A DNA stretch of 45,700 nucleotides from an uncultured Chlorobiaceae bacterium (GCA_903887845.1 CAISRC010000040.1:1-45700), one strand, 5' to 3'; counted from the stretch's first letter, positions 1 to 10,134 are shown. Numbers and translations: made by a program. Notes: generated from the sequence alone by a model not told the origin.

Positions 1-664
1 ACTGCATTGAAACGACCAACGTGCAAACAGCCATGGGCACCCACCGTTGGTCTACCGAATCAGTACAGAGAGACAGGTTGTTCCTGGAATATCTGGGAGT
101 GCCCAGCAAATAGTGTACGCTTTATCCTACTTTCAGGATATCATGGAAAATCTGTGAATCAAGCTATTTTTTTAGGGCTAAAAAGATGGTATAATGTTTA
201 ATCATCGCAACGAATATGGTACTGAAAATTGAGGTGGATCATTCCTGAGCAGAATCAAATATAAAATACGGTTTTTTTTGGATATTCCCGCGAAAGCGGA
301 GTAACGCCTTCGCTTCTGCACGTCCGCAGCAGCAGCCAACATGCTGCCCTTGGGCACAAGAGCGCCAATGTAAAGCAAGCTTGCGCCCTGTGCTTCCGGT
401 GCCCGTCACTTCCGCTCTGCGCACGATGTTTTATGCCACTTTGCACGCATGGTACTGGCGCGCCGCTCCGCAAGTAAGATTTACTTGGCACCTTCACAAG
501 CCAGCCGCACTACAGCTCCGGTTCGTGGAGAGCACTTCATAGGCTGACAAGCTTCAGAGCGATGTAAACCCGCTTCAACGACGGTTTGTGTAACAGCTTC
601 ATAAATGATAAATTGCACGTTAATTGCGTTGATTTTTCACGCAATCCATAATCTGGGGTAAAAG
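1..664. other. Region without a supported gene, upstream of the FGE-like gene
   Basis: I see no convincing gene here. The reading frame at 7-201 encodes 64 residues with no recognisable family and no ribosome binding site. The antisense frames at 239-497 are Cys/Ala/Arg-rich and look like chance frames. One imperfect hairpin is visible, with arms GCGAAAGCG at 290-298 and CGCCTTCGC at 305-313. The stretch is probably intergenic DNA or the remains of an older insertion. Confidence 0.45.
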
Positions 665-1616
665 ATGAAACCAAAGACCATTCGAGACCTTATTCCAGCT
701 ATCTTTCTTGCGCTCTTCATGCTTTTCAGTGGAGTAGTGCCAGCAAAAGCGGCGGTAGCACTCTTTGAACCAAAAAACTTTGTGCTGATTCGAGGCGGCG
801 AGTTTATGATGGGAAGTTCTGAGGGTGAGGTTGGCAGGGCTGAAGTCAAGGCGTTAATGCAGAAAAATGGTATTGCGTACAATGAAACTCAACATCAGGT
901 GCGGGTGAGCAACTTTTCTATGAGCAGATATGCTGTGACGGTTGCTGAGTTCAGGAGATTTGTTGAAGCGACAGGGTACCAGACTGATGCTGAAAAAGAT
1001 GGCTTCAGTCTTATCGTCTCCAATGGTGAAGTGAAAGCATCGGAAGGAGTAAGCTGGCGTTATGGCGTGTCAGGTAGAGTGCGCCCCCTGAGTGAAGAGA
1101 GCCATCCGGTTGTGCATGTGAGCTGGAATGACGCGCTGGCTTACTGCAAATGGGTCTCTACAAAAACGGGGAAGCATTTCCGCTTGCCAACAGAAGCAGA
1201 GCGTGAATATGCATGCCGTGCAGGAAGCGGAACACCTTTCAATACTGGAGAGAACCTTACAACTGAGCAGGCAAACTTTGACGGCAACTCTCCCTATAAC
1301 AACAATCCGAAAGGGGGTTATAGAAAAAACACGGTTTCGGTGAACAGTTTTGCGCCGAATGCGTGGGGCTTGTACAACATGCACGGCAACGTATTTGAGT
1401 TGTGCAATGACTGGTTCGGTGGGACGTATTATGATGGCTGTAAAGCGAACGGTACGGTGAACAATCCGGCAGGGCCAGCAACTGGTTTGCACCGTGTGCT
1501 TCTTGGCGGGAGCTGGTACTTACTATGCCGAGGACTGTCGGTCGGCTTATCGCAGTAGCAGCATCACCGGCGACCGCAGCGCCGTTGTTGGCTTCCGCCT
1601 TGTGTTCGTACCGTAG
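665..1616 (+). pseudogene. Secreted FGE/SUMF1-family (C-type-lectin-fold) protein, frameshifted near its C-terminus
   Basis: The protein starts with a signal peptide of about 30 residues (basic start, hydrophobic core, AKA before the likely cut). It continues as an FGE-sulfatase domain: IRGGEFMMGS, FRLPTEAEREYACRAG, NAWGLYNMHGNVFELCNDW and LLGGSW. The family includes formylglycine-generating enzymes and many exported proteins of unknown role that share the C-type lectin fold. After GGSWY near 1519 the frame reads into an early stop at 1556-1558. Shifting by one base near 1520 restores the expected ending (AEDCRSAYRSSS, then VVGFRLVFVP) with a stop at 1614-1616, so one extra base has broken the gene. 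The restored ending resembles the variable region of diversity-generating-retroelement targets. No reverse transcriptase is present in the window. The N-terminus and family call are solid; the function is not. Confidence 0.8.
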
Positions 1617-1918
1617 TCAGTTGGCAGCTCTTCCGACTTTGCTTTTGAGCCTCCCGTAGCCTACCGGTTACCGCACACTGACCTTGAACAAAAAAGCGGT
1701 AAATTTCTGGCGTTGAATTCACTGTGAGCAGTATTGCCGTCCTCTATTCTGGTGCCAATAGCCCGGTTTTGAGAATGGTTCCGGCCACGTTCCTGTGCAC
1801 ATTTTGGTGAGCGAAATTCGCATCCCGCTGGAAAGCTTTATAATGCCCTAAGCGTTGTCGGGCTTGCAGGTGAATTCAGTTGTTTTTTGAAATTTGCAAA
1901 TCCAAAAGGGGGTTGGTG
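1617..1918 (+). other. Non-coding left flank of the IS110-family element (possible bridge-RNA region)
   Basis: These 302 bases hold no gene. They lie between the restored stop of the FGE-like pseudogene and the transposase start. IS110-group elements are known to carry a non-coding RNA in the left end upstream of the transposase, which guides recombination. The element's left boundary cannot be fixed here because IS110 elements lack obvious terminal inverted repeats. AAGGGGG at 1904-1910 is the likely ribosome binding site for the transposase. Confidence 0.35.
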
Positions 1919-3310
1919 ATGAAGGAGTTACCGGTTCTCGATTCTCGGGCAGCCTTCTGTGATGTGGGCAGCGAGCATATGCATGTTTCCATCGCTGGAG
2001 GTCTGCCAAAGGTTTTTGGGACGTTTACCAGCCAGTTGCACGAATTGCGTGATTGGCTGTTGGGAGAAGGTGTCCACTCCATAGCAATGGAAGCTACCGG
2101 GGTCTACTGGCTGTCGCTCTATGGTGTACTTGAAGCGGCTGGCCTTGAAGTGGTGATGGTCAACGGCCAGCAAACACGCAACCTGCCAGGGCGTAAGACT
2201 GACATGAAGGACTGTCAATGGGGAGCTACCCTGCATGCGCACGGCCTGCTGAAGGCAGGGTTCGTGCCTCCATCGAATATTCGCAAGCTACAGGATTACC
2301 AGCGTTTGCGTACAGATCACATAGCATCTGCTGCCAGCCAGGTGCAGCATATGCAAAAGGCGCTTGAGCGCATGAACGTCAAGCTGCACAACGTCATCAG
2401 CTCACTGATGGGAGTCAGCGGCCTTGCCATAGTGCATGCCATTCTGGACGGAGAGCGTGATCCGGCAAAACTGCTGGAGTTGTGCCACTCGATGATTCGG
2501 AACAAAAAGGCGAAAGCGGTCATCGAAGCACTTCGCGATACCTGGGAGCCGGAGCATCTGTTTGCGCTCAGGCAAGCTCTGCAGAGCTGGGAACACTATC
2601 AGCGCCAGATCGCCGAATGTGACCAGCAAATAGAGTTGCTCTTGCAACGGACCACGTATAATGACACGCAGGGTGACGGCATTGGTGAAAAACCCAAAGC
2701 AAAGGGCGGCAAACACCCCAGTGCCAATGCGCCTCAAATCTCCGGCCTTCACAGTATGCTCATTGATCTGTGTCAGGGCAAGGATCTGTCGATACTGCCC
2801 GGACACACCGACTACAGTGTCTTGCAGATCATCAGTGAGGTGGGAACTGACTTGAGCAAATGGCCCACAGAAAAGCATTTCACGGCTTGGTTGGGGCTGG
2901 CTCCCGGAACAAGCCAAAGCGGCAAGCGCAAGAGCAACGTCAAACACCGTCGCAACAGAGTAGGCCGGTATTTTTGCATGATGGCCCGATCACTGGCACG
3001 CAGCAAAGATATGGCGTTGGGCGGCTTTTACCGTCGTCTGGCGGCACGACGAGGGGGACTGATTGCCAATATTGCCCTGGCTCGCAAGCTTGCGGTATTG
3101 TTTTGGCGAGTCATGGTCAAAGGGACGGAGTTTGTCGAGGAAGGACTGGCCGCTTATGAAGCCAAATTCCTCGAAGGCAAGAAAAGAAGCCTTAGCAGGT
3201 TAGCCAGAGAGCTTGGTCAAACCGTTTCTCCTATACCTGTAACAGTTTGAAATAAAGGAAATTACTATACTTGTTCATGGAAAGCGAAAGGAAATAAGAA
3301 ATAACCATCA
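1650..3310 (+). mobile_element. IS110-family insertion sequence, approximate extent
   Basis: The extent is estimated from the intact transposase at 1919-3250 plus non-coding flanks of typical size. No terminal inverted repeats or target duplication were seen, as expected for this family. The right end must lie before pepD, which starts at 3317. Boundaries could be off by more than 50 bases on either side. Confidence 0.5.
1919..3250 (+). CDS. IS110-family transposase (DEDD recombinase)
   Basis: The predicted protein has 443 residues, the usual size for the family. The N-terminal RuvC-like DEDD domain starts with the acidic segment FCDVGSEHMHVSIAG. It continues with the conserved AMEATGVYW and NLPGRKTDMKDCQW motifs. 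The C-terminal Transposase_20 domain is visible as GLAPGTSQSGKRKS followed by an Arg-rich stretch and GGFYRRLAARRGG. The ATG at 1919 is preferred over the upstream TTG at 1880 because AAGGGGG lies about 8 nt before it. The frame is intact, so the element may still be active. It probably inserted beside the already decaying FGE-like gene. These enzymes excise and insert the element through an RNA-guided recombination. Confidence 0.9.
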   Translation: MKELPVLDSRAAFCDVGSEHMHVSIAGGLPKVFGTFTSQLHELRDWLLGEGVHSIAMEATGVYWLSLYGVLEAAGLEVVMVNGQQTRNLPGRKTDMKDCQWGATLHAHGLLKAGFVPPSNIRKLQDYQRLRTDHIASAASQVQHMQKALERMNVKLHNVISSLMGVSGLAIVHAILDGERDPAKLLELCHSMIRNKKAKAVIEALRDTWEPEHLFALRQALQSWEHYQRQIAECDQQIELLLQRTTYNDTQGDGIGEKPKAKGGKHPSANAPQISGLHSMLIDLCQGKDLSILPGHTDYSVLQIISEVGTDLSKWPTEKHFTAWLGLAPGTSQSGKRKSNVKHRRNRVGRYFCMMARSLARSKDMALGGFYRRLAARRGGLIANIALARKLAVLFWRVMVKGTEFVEEGLAAYEAKFLEGKKRSLSRLARELGQTVSPIPVTV

Positions 3311-3316
3311 TTGCAC

Positions 3317-4789
3317 ATGAGTCACAATATTCTTCAGCTCAATCCACCGGCGGTATGGAAACATTTTTACAGCCTGACACAAATTCCACGTCCATCAGGG
3401 AAAGAGGAGCAAATCAGGGAGTTCATCGCTGATTTTGGTAAAAACCTTGGTCTGGAAACTCTTGTTGATGATGTCGGCAATGTTATTATTCGGAAGCCAG
3501 CCACCTCCGGCATGGAGAATTGTCAAGGGGTGATTCTGCAAGGGCATCTTGATATGGTGCCGCAGAAAAACAGCGACAAGCAGCATGATTTTGAAAAAGA
3601 TCCGATTGAAACGGTTCTTGATGGCGAGTGGGTGAGGGCGAATGGCACGACTCTTGGCGCCGACAATGGTCTTGGTGTTGCTGTTGCCATGGCGGTGCTT
3701 GAATCAAAAGAGATTCAGCATGGTCCGCTTGAGGCGCTCTTTACCAGCAATGAAGAGGCTGGAATGACGGGAGCAATCGGGCTGAAACCTGGTATGCTCA
3801 AGGGCAAGATTCTGATCAACATGGATTCGGAAGATGAGGGCAAACTGTTTATTGGTTGCGCCGGTGCTACCAACGCAAAGATCACCTTTCGCTTCAACGA
3901 ACAACCGTTATCAATGGAGTGCAGGGGTTTCAGAATCAGGGTGACGGGGTTGAAGGGCGGCCATAGCGGCGTTGATATTCATTTAGGACGTGGCAATGCC
4001 AACAAAATCATGAACCGGATACTTTATCATGGACATCAGTACGGACTGCAGCTTGCCTCCATTGACGGGGGAAGTCTCCGCAACGCGATTCCCCGGGAAT
4101 CATTTGCCTATGTAGCCATTCCTTTGGCAAGGGTGGAGGAGTGCCTCAACAGCTTAACGAGCTTGACCGGCAAGATCAAAAATGAACTTTCGGGAGTTGA
4201 GCCATCCCTGCAGATTGACGTGATGGCAGCCGAACTTCCAGAGAGCGTTATCGAACAGGATATTTTTATAAAGGTTCTGAATGCGATCTATGCTTGTCCG
4301 AATGGGGTGATGCGCATGAGCAATGAGATGGATGCTCTGGTTGAAACATCCAATAATCTTGCGCTGGTCAAATCCGGCAATGGAGTTATTACCATAGAGT
4401 GTCTGCTGAGAAGTTCGGTTGACTCTGCCCGTGATGATCTTGAGTTCATGATAAAAAGCATCTTTGACCTTGCAGGGGCGGTTTCGGTCTTCGATGGAGC
4501 TTATCCGGGATGGAAACCGAATCAGAATTCCCCTGTCCTGAAGACCATGCAGGCACTCTATACCATGCAGTTCGGTAACGTTCCAGAGATAACGGCGATT
4601 CATGCCGGTCTGGAATGCGGGATTTTAGGCGGCGCCTATCCCGGACTTGACATGATCTCTTTTGGACCGACTATTCGATATCCCCATTCACCGGATGAAA
4701 AGGTGAACATCCTCTCGGTCGGAAAATTCTGGGAGTTTCTTGTTGAAACGCTCCAGAATATACCAATTGATTTTCCTGAAAAAGCCTGA
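3317..4789 (+). CDS. pepD: Aminoacyl-histidine dipeptidase / Xaa-His dipeptidase (peptidase M20C)
   Basis: This 490-residue cytosolic metallodipeptidase hydrolyses dipeptides such as carnosine-type Xaa-His and takes part in peptide turnover. The M20 zinc-site pattern is complete: HLD near residues 77-79, ADNG near 115-118, the catalytic Glu pair in NEEAG near 146-147, MDSED near 169-173, and the late His in IHAGLECGILGG. The ATG at 3317 is chosen because MSHNILQLNP matches the usual family start; a TTG two codons earlier at 3311 is the alternative. A weak AAGGAA lies upstream. It stands alone between the IS element and nrdJ. Confidence 0.92.
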   Translation: MSHNILQLNPPAVWKHFYSLTQIPRPSGKEEQIREFIADFGKNLGLETLVDDVGNVIIRKPATSGMENCQGVILQGHLDMVPQKNSDKQHDFEKDPIETVLDGEWVRANGTTLGADNGLGVAVAMAVLESKEIQHGPLEALFTSNEEAGMTGAIGLKPGMLKGKILINMDSEDEGKLFIGCAGATNAKITFRFNEQPLSMECRGFRIRVTGLKGGHSGVDIHLGRGNANKIMNRILYHGHQYGLQLASIDGGSLRNAIPRESFAYVAIPLARVEECLNSLTSLTGKIKNELSGVEPSLQIDVMAAELPESVIEQDIFIKVLNAIYACPNGVMRMSNEMDALVETSNNLALVKSGNGVITIECLLRSSVDSARDDLEFMIKSIFDLAGAVSVFDGAYPGWKPNQNSPVLKTMQALYTMQFGNVPEITAIHAGLECGILGGAYPGLDMISFGPTIRYPHSPDEKVNILSVGKFWEFLVETLQNIPIDFPEKA

Positions 4790-5004
4790 GTAGCTTATCG
4801 AACAGCTTCAGACAATTATTAAAACTTGCTTTTTTTATACCTTTCGGAGAGAGCTATACCCAACTTTTTTGATAAATGTTATATTGCTAAACATCTGGAA
4901 CATCAAGGTTTATTCCGGGCCTTTTTTGTTTCTCTTTGGTCTGTAACTGATTATTATAAAGTATTCTATACTTCAGTCCATCAAATTTCTACTCCTGAGA
5001 CCTC

Positions 5005-8000
5005 ATGAAAATATCTCGCCTGTTCACCATACCTGGCCAAAATGTCTATGACCGGTTCGAATACACGACAAGGACGTCAGTACTCCGCAACCCCGATGGG
5101 TCGAAGGTTTTCGAAATGAACAATGTAGAGGTGCCGCAGCAGTGGTCGCAGGTTGCTGCCGATATTCTGGCACAGAAGTATTTCCGTAAAACAGGCATTC
5201 CCCAGCGTGATGCGGAGGGGAACGCGATCACCGACAGCGAGGGCAAGCCGGTGACGGGCAGCGAGCATTCGATCAAACAGGTGGTGCATCGTATGGCTGG
5301 CTGCTGGAAGGAGTGGGGCGAAAAGAACGGCTATTTTGATACGCCCGATGACGCCCAGGCCTTTTATGATGAGGTTGCCTTCATGATTCTGGGGCAGATG
5401 GGTGCTCCCAATTCACCGCAGTGGTTCAATACCGGGCTTAATTTTGCCTATGGAACGACCGGGCCAGCCCAGGGCCATTATTATGTTGATCCCGCGAGTG
5501 GCGAGGTGAAGGAGTCGGAGGATGCCTATTCCCGTCCACAGGCCCACGCCTGTTTTATCCAGTCGGTCAATGATGACCTGGTCAACGATGGCGGGATTTT
5601 TGATCTGGCGATGCGCGAGGCGAGGGTCTTCAAGTTCGGCAGCGGTTCCGGCACCAACTACTCGAACCTTCGTTCGGGCGGGGAAAAGCTGAGCGGCGGG
5701 GGAAGCTCTTCCGGGCTGATGAGCTTTCTGAAAATTTTTGATTCGGCGGCAGGAGCTATAAAGTCGGGCGGCACCACACGCCGTGCGGCCAAGATGGTTA
5801 TTGTTGATATTGATCATCCAGATGTCGAAAAATTCATTGAGTGGAAGGCGAAGGAGGAGGACAAGGTGGCCTCACTGGTGGCCGGTTCGAGAATCTGTTC
5901 CCGTTTTCTCCAGGCGATTGTTGAAGAGGCGCTTGCCAACGGCGTTGACCGCAAGACCAACCCGCGATTGAATCAGTTGATCCAGAATGCGTTGAGCCGT
6001 GCCGTGCCGATGAGCTATATCATTCGTGTGCTTGCTTTGGTTGAGCAGGGGTACACCTCACTTGATTTTGCAGAGCACGATGCCAATTATGAATCGGAAG
6101 CGTATGCGACGGTTGGCGGGCAGAATTCCAACAATACGGTGCGGGTGACCAACGAGTTCATGAAGGCGGTTGAAAATGATGATGTCTGGCACCTTCGCCA
6201 GCGCACAACAGGCAAGACCGCAAAAGTGGTCAAGGCGCGTGACCTGTGGGAAAAAATTCTTCTCAGCGCATGGAAGTGTGCCGATCCCGGTTTACAGTTC
6301 GATACCACCATCAACGAATGGCATACCTGCCCGAAGAGCGGCCGCATCAATGCGAGCAACCCCTGTTCAGAGTACATGTTTCTTGACGATACGGCCTGCA
6401 ACCTTGCCAGCCTGAACCTGATCCATTTTGTTGATGAGGCATCGGGTACCATGAAGGTGAAGGAGCTGCAGCACGCTTCAGCGTTATGGACGGTGGTGCT
6501 CGAAATTTCGGTGCTGATGGCCCATTTCCCGTCAAAGGATATAGCCCGTCTGAGCTATGAGTTCAGAACACTTGGCCTCGGGTTTGCCAATCTCGGCACC
6601 GTGCTGATGGTGCTCGGGATTCCTTACGATTCACCGAAGGCGCTTGCCCTTGCCGGTGCAATTTCCGCCTTGATGACCGGTCAGGCTTATGTCACCTCGG
6701 CAGATATGGCCCACGATCTTGGCACGTTCAGTGGTTATGCGGCAAATGCCAATGAGATGCTGCGCGTGATCCGCAACCATCGCAGGGCGGCACGGAACCT
6801 CTCCGAAGAGGAGTACGAAGGGCTGACGGTCAAGCCGCGCGGCATTGATTCGGAGTACTGCCCCAAAGAGCTTTTCGAAGCGGCAGGAAAGGTGTGGGAT
6901 AAAGCGTTACAGAAGGGCGAAAAGTATGGCTTCCGAAATGCCCAGGTCAGCGTTATTGCGCCGACCGGCACCATCGGGTTGGTGATGGATTGCGATACCA
7001 CCGGAATTGAGCCGGAGTTTGCGATTGTGAAATTCAAGAAGCTTGCCGGGGGCGGCTATTTCAAGATTGTCAACCAGTCGGTGCATAAAGCCCTTGAACG
7101 GCTTGGTTATACCAGTGTACAGATTGATGCGATTGAACACTACTGCAAGGGTCATGGCACGCTTGCAGGTTCTCCCTCAATCAATCGGCAGTGGCTGAAG
7201 AGCAAAGGGTTTACGGACGAAAAGATTGAGGTGGTGGAGTCGCAGCTTGCAGCGGTTTTTGATATCCGCTTCGCCTTCAACAAGTGGATTTTGGGCGAGG
7301 ATTTCTGCACCGCACTTGGCTTTACCAAAGAGCAGCTTGACGATCCTGATTTTGACATGCTTCTGGCTCTTGGCGCTACGACTGCGGACGCCGAGGCTGC
7401 CAATGACTACGTTTGTGGTACCATGACTATAGAGGGCGCTCCTCACCTGAAGCTTGAACATTTAGCGGTATTCGACTGTGCCAGCAAGTGCGGCAGAAAA
7501 GGGCTCCGCTACATCAGGCATAATGCCCATGTGTCTATGATGTCGGCTGTTCAGCCCTTTATTTCCGGCGCGATTTCCAAAACGGTCAATATGCCCGGCA
7601 CCGCCACGACCGCTGAAATTGGCGAGGTGTACCAGTCGGCCTGGCTGCTTATGGTCAAGGCTGTCGCCATCTATCGTGACGGCTCAAAACTGTCCCAGCC
7701 GCTCAATATTTCAAGCTATCAGGATCTCGACGAGGTCATCATGCTTGGAACTGAAGAGAACCTTGATGAAACCAAAGGGCCGAAAGAGGTTCAGGAGCGG
7801 ATTGTAGAAAAGGTTTTTCATCGTTCCGAGCGCAGGATGCTGCCGAAACGCAGAAAAGGCTATATCCGCGAAGCCTATGTTGGCGGCCACAAGGTGTTTC
7901 TCAGAACAGGGGAGTATGAGGATGGTTCACTTGGCGAGGTGTTTATCGACATGTACAAGGAGGGCGCGTCTTTCAAGGGACTTCTGAACTGTTTTGCCGT

Positions 8001-8433
8001 GCTTGCCTCCAAGGCGCTGCAATACGGCATGCCGCTTGAGGAGCTTGTTGACAGCTTCACCTTTACCCGCTTTGAACCAGCCGGTGCCGTGCAGGGCCAC
8101 AACGCCATCAAGAATTCAACCTCCATCCTTGACTACGTCTTCCGTTCTATCGGCTTCGACTACCTCGGCCGCAAGGATTTTGTACACGTGAAGGCAGTTG
8201 ACGAGTTACTGGAAAGCAATGGAGAGAATGGTCATGCTCCGGTCGTTGAGCCATCACTGGCCGTGCATGTTGAGCAGTCTGCACACACCGCAACACGCCA
8301 AAGCCAGGTCTATCAGGCCAAAGTGCAGGGCTATACCGGAGAGCAGTGCGAAAACTGCGGATCCATGCGCGTCAAGCAGAATGGAACCTGCAAAGTGTGC
8401 GACGATTGCGGCATGACCACGGGGTGCTCCTAA
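5005..8433 (+). CDS. nrdJ: Adenosylcobalamin-dependent ribonucleoside-diphosphate reductase (class II)
   Basis: This 1142-residue enzyme reduces ribonucleotides to deoxyribonucleotides with a cobalamin-generated thiyl radical, independent of oxygen. The active-site segment NPCSEYMF lies at residues 452-459, with the family's Asn, Cys and Glu. A redox Cys lies near residue 183 (HACFIQS). The loops FGSGSGTNYSNLRS and GGTTRRAAKMV are present, and APTGTIGLVMDCD follows further on. The C-terminal part carries an extra domain and ends in a four-Cys zinc-ribbon-like tail (CENCGSM, CKVCDDCG), typical of the long B12-dependent form. The gene is monocistronic and its stop overlaps the tail of the convergent ftsE by a few bases. 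The 215 bases upstream hold no gene. Confidence 0.95.
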   Translation: MKISRLFTIPGQNVYDRFEYTTRTSVLRNPDGSKVFEMNNVEVPQQWSQVAADILAQKYFRKTGIPQRDAEGNAITDSEGKPVTGSEHSIKQVVHRMAGCWKEWGEKNGYFDTPDDAQAFYDEVAFMILGQMGAPNSPQWFNTGLNFAYGTTGPAQGHYYVDPASGEVKESEDAYSRPQAHACFIQSVNDDLVNDGGIFDLAMREARVFKFGSGSGTNYSNLRSGGEKLSGGGSSSGLMSFLKIFDSAAGAIKSGGTTRRAAKMVIVDIDHPDVEKFIEWKAKEEDKVASLVAGSRICSRFLQAIVEEALANGVDRKTNPRLNQLIQNALSRAVPMSYIIRVLALVEQGYTSLDFAEHDANYESEAYATVGGQNSNNTVRVTNEFMKAVENDDVWHLRQRTTGKTAKVVKARDLWEKILLSAWKCADPGLQFDTTINEWHTCPKSGRINASNPCSEYMFLDDTACNLASLNLIHFVDEASGTMKVKELQHASALWTVVLEISVLMAHFPSKDIARLSYEFRTLGLGFANLGTVLMVLGIPYDSPKALALAGAISALMTGQAYVTSADMAHDLGTFSGYAANANEMLRVIRNHRRAARNLSEEEYEGLTVKPRGIDSEYCPKELFEAAGKVWDKALQKGEKYGFRNAQVSVIAPTGTIGLVMDCDTTGIEPEFAIVKFKKLAGGGYFKIVNQSVHKALERLGYTSVQIDAIEHYCKGHGTLAGSPSINRQWLKSKGFTDEKIEVVESQLAAVFDIRFAFNKWILGEDFCTALGFTKEQLDDPDFDMLLALGATTADAEAANDYVCGTMTIEGAPHLKLEHLAVFDCASKCGRKGLRYIRHNAHVSMMSAVQPFISGAISKTVNMPGTATTAEIGEVYQSAWLLMVKAVAIYRDGSKLSQPLNISSYQDLDEVIMLGTEENLDETKGPKEVQERIVEKVFHRSERRMLPKRRKGYIREAYVGGHKVFLRTGEYEDGSLGEVFIDMYKEGASFKGLLNCFAVLASKALQYGMPLEELVDSFTFTRFEPAGAVQGHNAIKNSTSILDYVFRSIGFDYLGRKDFVHVKAVDELLESNGENGHAPVVEPSLAVHVEQSAHTATRQSQVYQAKVQGYTGEQCENCGSMRVKQNGTCKVCDDCGMTTGCS

Positions 8434-9128
8434 AGCGAAGCCGCCGGTCGAAATCCTGTTGCCGACTGCTCCATGGTGCTCTCCACAAGGTTAAGCCCGG
8501 CAATTTGCAAAGTCCTGAAAGGGGAGTGGCGCACCAGCTCATAGTCGTGGGTTCCGATCACCACGATGATGCCCTTCTGGTTGATTCGCTTCAGATAATC
8601 AAGAATTTCCAGTGACGTATCGGGGTCGAGGTTGCCGGTTGGTTCGTCGGCGAGGATGACGAGCGGCTCGCGCACCAGCGCACGGGCGATGGATATTCTC
8701 TGCTGCTCTCCTCCTGAAAGGTGCAGGGGCATCACTTTGGCGGCATGTTCCAGCCCGACGCTTTCGAGTGCGTGCATCACCAGTTCCTTGACAAGCTTCT
8801 CCTTCGTGCCGGTCACCTTCAGCACAAACGCCAGATTATCATAGACATTGCGGTCTTCAAGCAGGCGGAAATCCTGGAAAACAATACCAAGCTTCCGGCG
8901 CAGCAGCGGGATCTGCCGCTTTTTAATGGTGAGGGAGCTGTATCCGGCAATGCGTATCTCCCCCTTTTTCGGACGAATATCCATGTAGAGCGACTTGAGC
9001 AGTGTGGATTTGCCCGTGCCGCTTTTTCCGACAATATAGACAAGCTCACCCGGCTGAATGGTAAGGTTCAGATTGGTGAATATCGGTTTTTTATCAAGTT
9101 CAAGGTCAACGTTGCTGAAGGAGATCAT
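8430..9128 (-). CDS. ftsE: FtsE-type ABC transporter ATP-binding protein (cell division)
   Basis: The 232-residue ATPase has Walker [11 protein letters not shown]-loop FQDFRLL, signature LSGGEQQR, Walker [13 protein letters not shown] and switch His in GTHDYE. The compact size and the [13 protein letters not shown] segment fit FtsE, which partners with FtsX at the divisome to control peptidoglycan hydrolases. No ftsX is adjacent, which is common outside proteobacteria. Its start overlaps the stop of pdxA by 4 bases (ATGA), so the two are translationally coupled on the minus strand. A LolD-type ATPase is the main alternative. Confidence 0.82.
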   Translation of the reverse strand: MISFSNVDLELDKKPIFTNLNLTIQPGELVYIVGKSGTGKSTLLKSLYMDIRPKKGEIRIAGYSSLTIKKRQIPLLRRKLGIVFQDFRLLEDRNVYDNLAFVLKVTGTKEKLVKELVMHALESVGLEHAAKVMPLHLSGGEQQRISIARALVREPLVILADEPTGNLDPDTSLEILDYLKRINQKGIIVVIGTHDYELVRHSPFRTLQIAGLNLVESTMEQSATGFRPAASL

Positions 9129-10132
9129 AGAAATTGTTTTGTTTGTTTTTTTCTGTTTTGGGCGATGGTTATGGCAAGCAGCGTCGCTTCATAACAACTT
9201 CTTTCGGAGGCGACTCCTTTCCCTGCAATATCAAAACCGGTGCCGTGATCGGGAGAGGTTCGAACTATCGGCAGCCCGAGAGTGACGTTTACCCCGGTGT
9301 CGAAAGCGAGCACCTTGAAGGGCAGCAGCCCCTGGTCGTGATACATAGCCACCACAATATCGTAATTGCGGTACATTTTTGAGCCGAAAAAGCCGTCGGC
9401 AGGAAAAGGACCATCCACCCTGAAGCGGGATGAGGCTTTTTCAATGCAGGGACGGATAATCTCCTGTTCTTCACTACCCATAATCCCGCCGTCGGAGGCA
9501 TGGGGGTTGAGCCCGAGCACCGCTATGCGGGGTGAGGCAAGAGCAAAATCGGTGTTCATCGATTCGGCGAGGGATGCGAGAAATGCATCCAGATTCATGG
9601 TGCGGATCAATCCGGGAACCTTTTCGAGAGCTTCATGGATGGTGGCAAGGGCTACCCTGAGCTCCAGGACTGGATCAAAGAACATCATGGTCGGTGAAGG
9701 TATCCCGAAAAGCCTGCCGAGAAATCCCGTATGACCGGTATCAGCACAGCCCGCTCTGGCGATGGCTTCCTTGTGGATCGGCGCGGTGACCAGCGCATCG
9801 CAGAGGCCATCGCGGCAGAGTTCAGCAGCGGCATTGATTGACTTCACCGCCAGTTGACCGGCTTCAGCCGATATCGTGCCGGGCGTAATGCTCTCTGGTT
9901 CAGCGACACTGAAAACAGGCAGCACGCCCTTCCGTGCCTGAGCCATCCCAGCGACACTCTCGATCCGTTCCAGTTTTACCGGCAGATCAAACGTTTTTCT
10001 GTAATAATCCATAACGGCATAGGAACCGGCCACAAGAAACGAATGACCGGAGCGCTCAAGCTTCAGAAAACTTTTCAGGATGATTTCCGGCCCGATGCCG
10101 TGAGGGTCACCGATTGACCAGACAATGCGCAT
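9125..10132 (-). CDS. pdxA: 4-hydroxythreonine-4-phosphate dehydrogenase (pyridoxal phosphate synthesis)
   Basis: This 335-residue enzyme oxidises 4-phosphohydroxy-L-threonine in the DXP-dependent route to pyridoxal phosphate. The family landmarks are present: SIGDPHGIGPEI at the N-terminus, VTAPIHKEA with a metal-binding His, GHTGFLG, the MYHDQGLLPFK motif with a second His, and the C-terminal TSPDHGTGFDIAGKG. Length is normal. It sits between the DUF4293 gene (2-base gap) and ftsE (4-base overlap), so the three probably form a minus-strand operon. The co-regulated block further downstream contains two PLP enzymes, but nothing indicates shared control. Confidence 0.95.
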   Translation of the reverse strand: MRIVWSIGDPHGIGPEIILKSFLKLERSGHSFLVAGSYAVMDYYRKTFDLPVKLERIESVAGMAQARKGVLPVFSVAEPESITPGTISAEAGQLAVKSINAAAELCRDGLCDALVTAPIHKEAIARAGCADTGHTGFLGRLFGIPSPTMMFFDPVLELRVALATIHEALEKVPGLIRTMNLDAFLASLAESMNTDFALASPRIAVLGLNPHASDGGIMGSEEQEIIRPCIEKASSRFRVDGPFPADGFFGSKMYRNYDIVVAMYHDQGLLPFKVLAFDTGVNVTLGLPIVRTSPDHGTGFDIAGKGVASERSCYEATLLAITIAQNRKKQTKQFL

Positions 10133-10134
10133 CC

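Noticed and set aside
7-201. A 64-codon frame at the window start as a gene
   Set aside because: No ribosome binding site, no recognisable family and unusual composition; likely chance or a remnant.
4826-5008. A 60-codon frame just upstream of nrdJ
   Set aside because: Low-complexity AT-rich intergenic DNA with no good start; it overlaps the nrdJ start.
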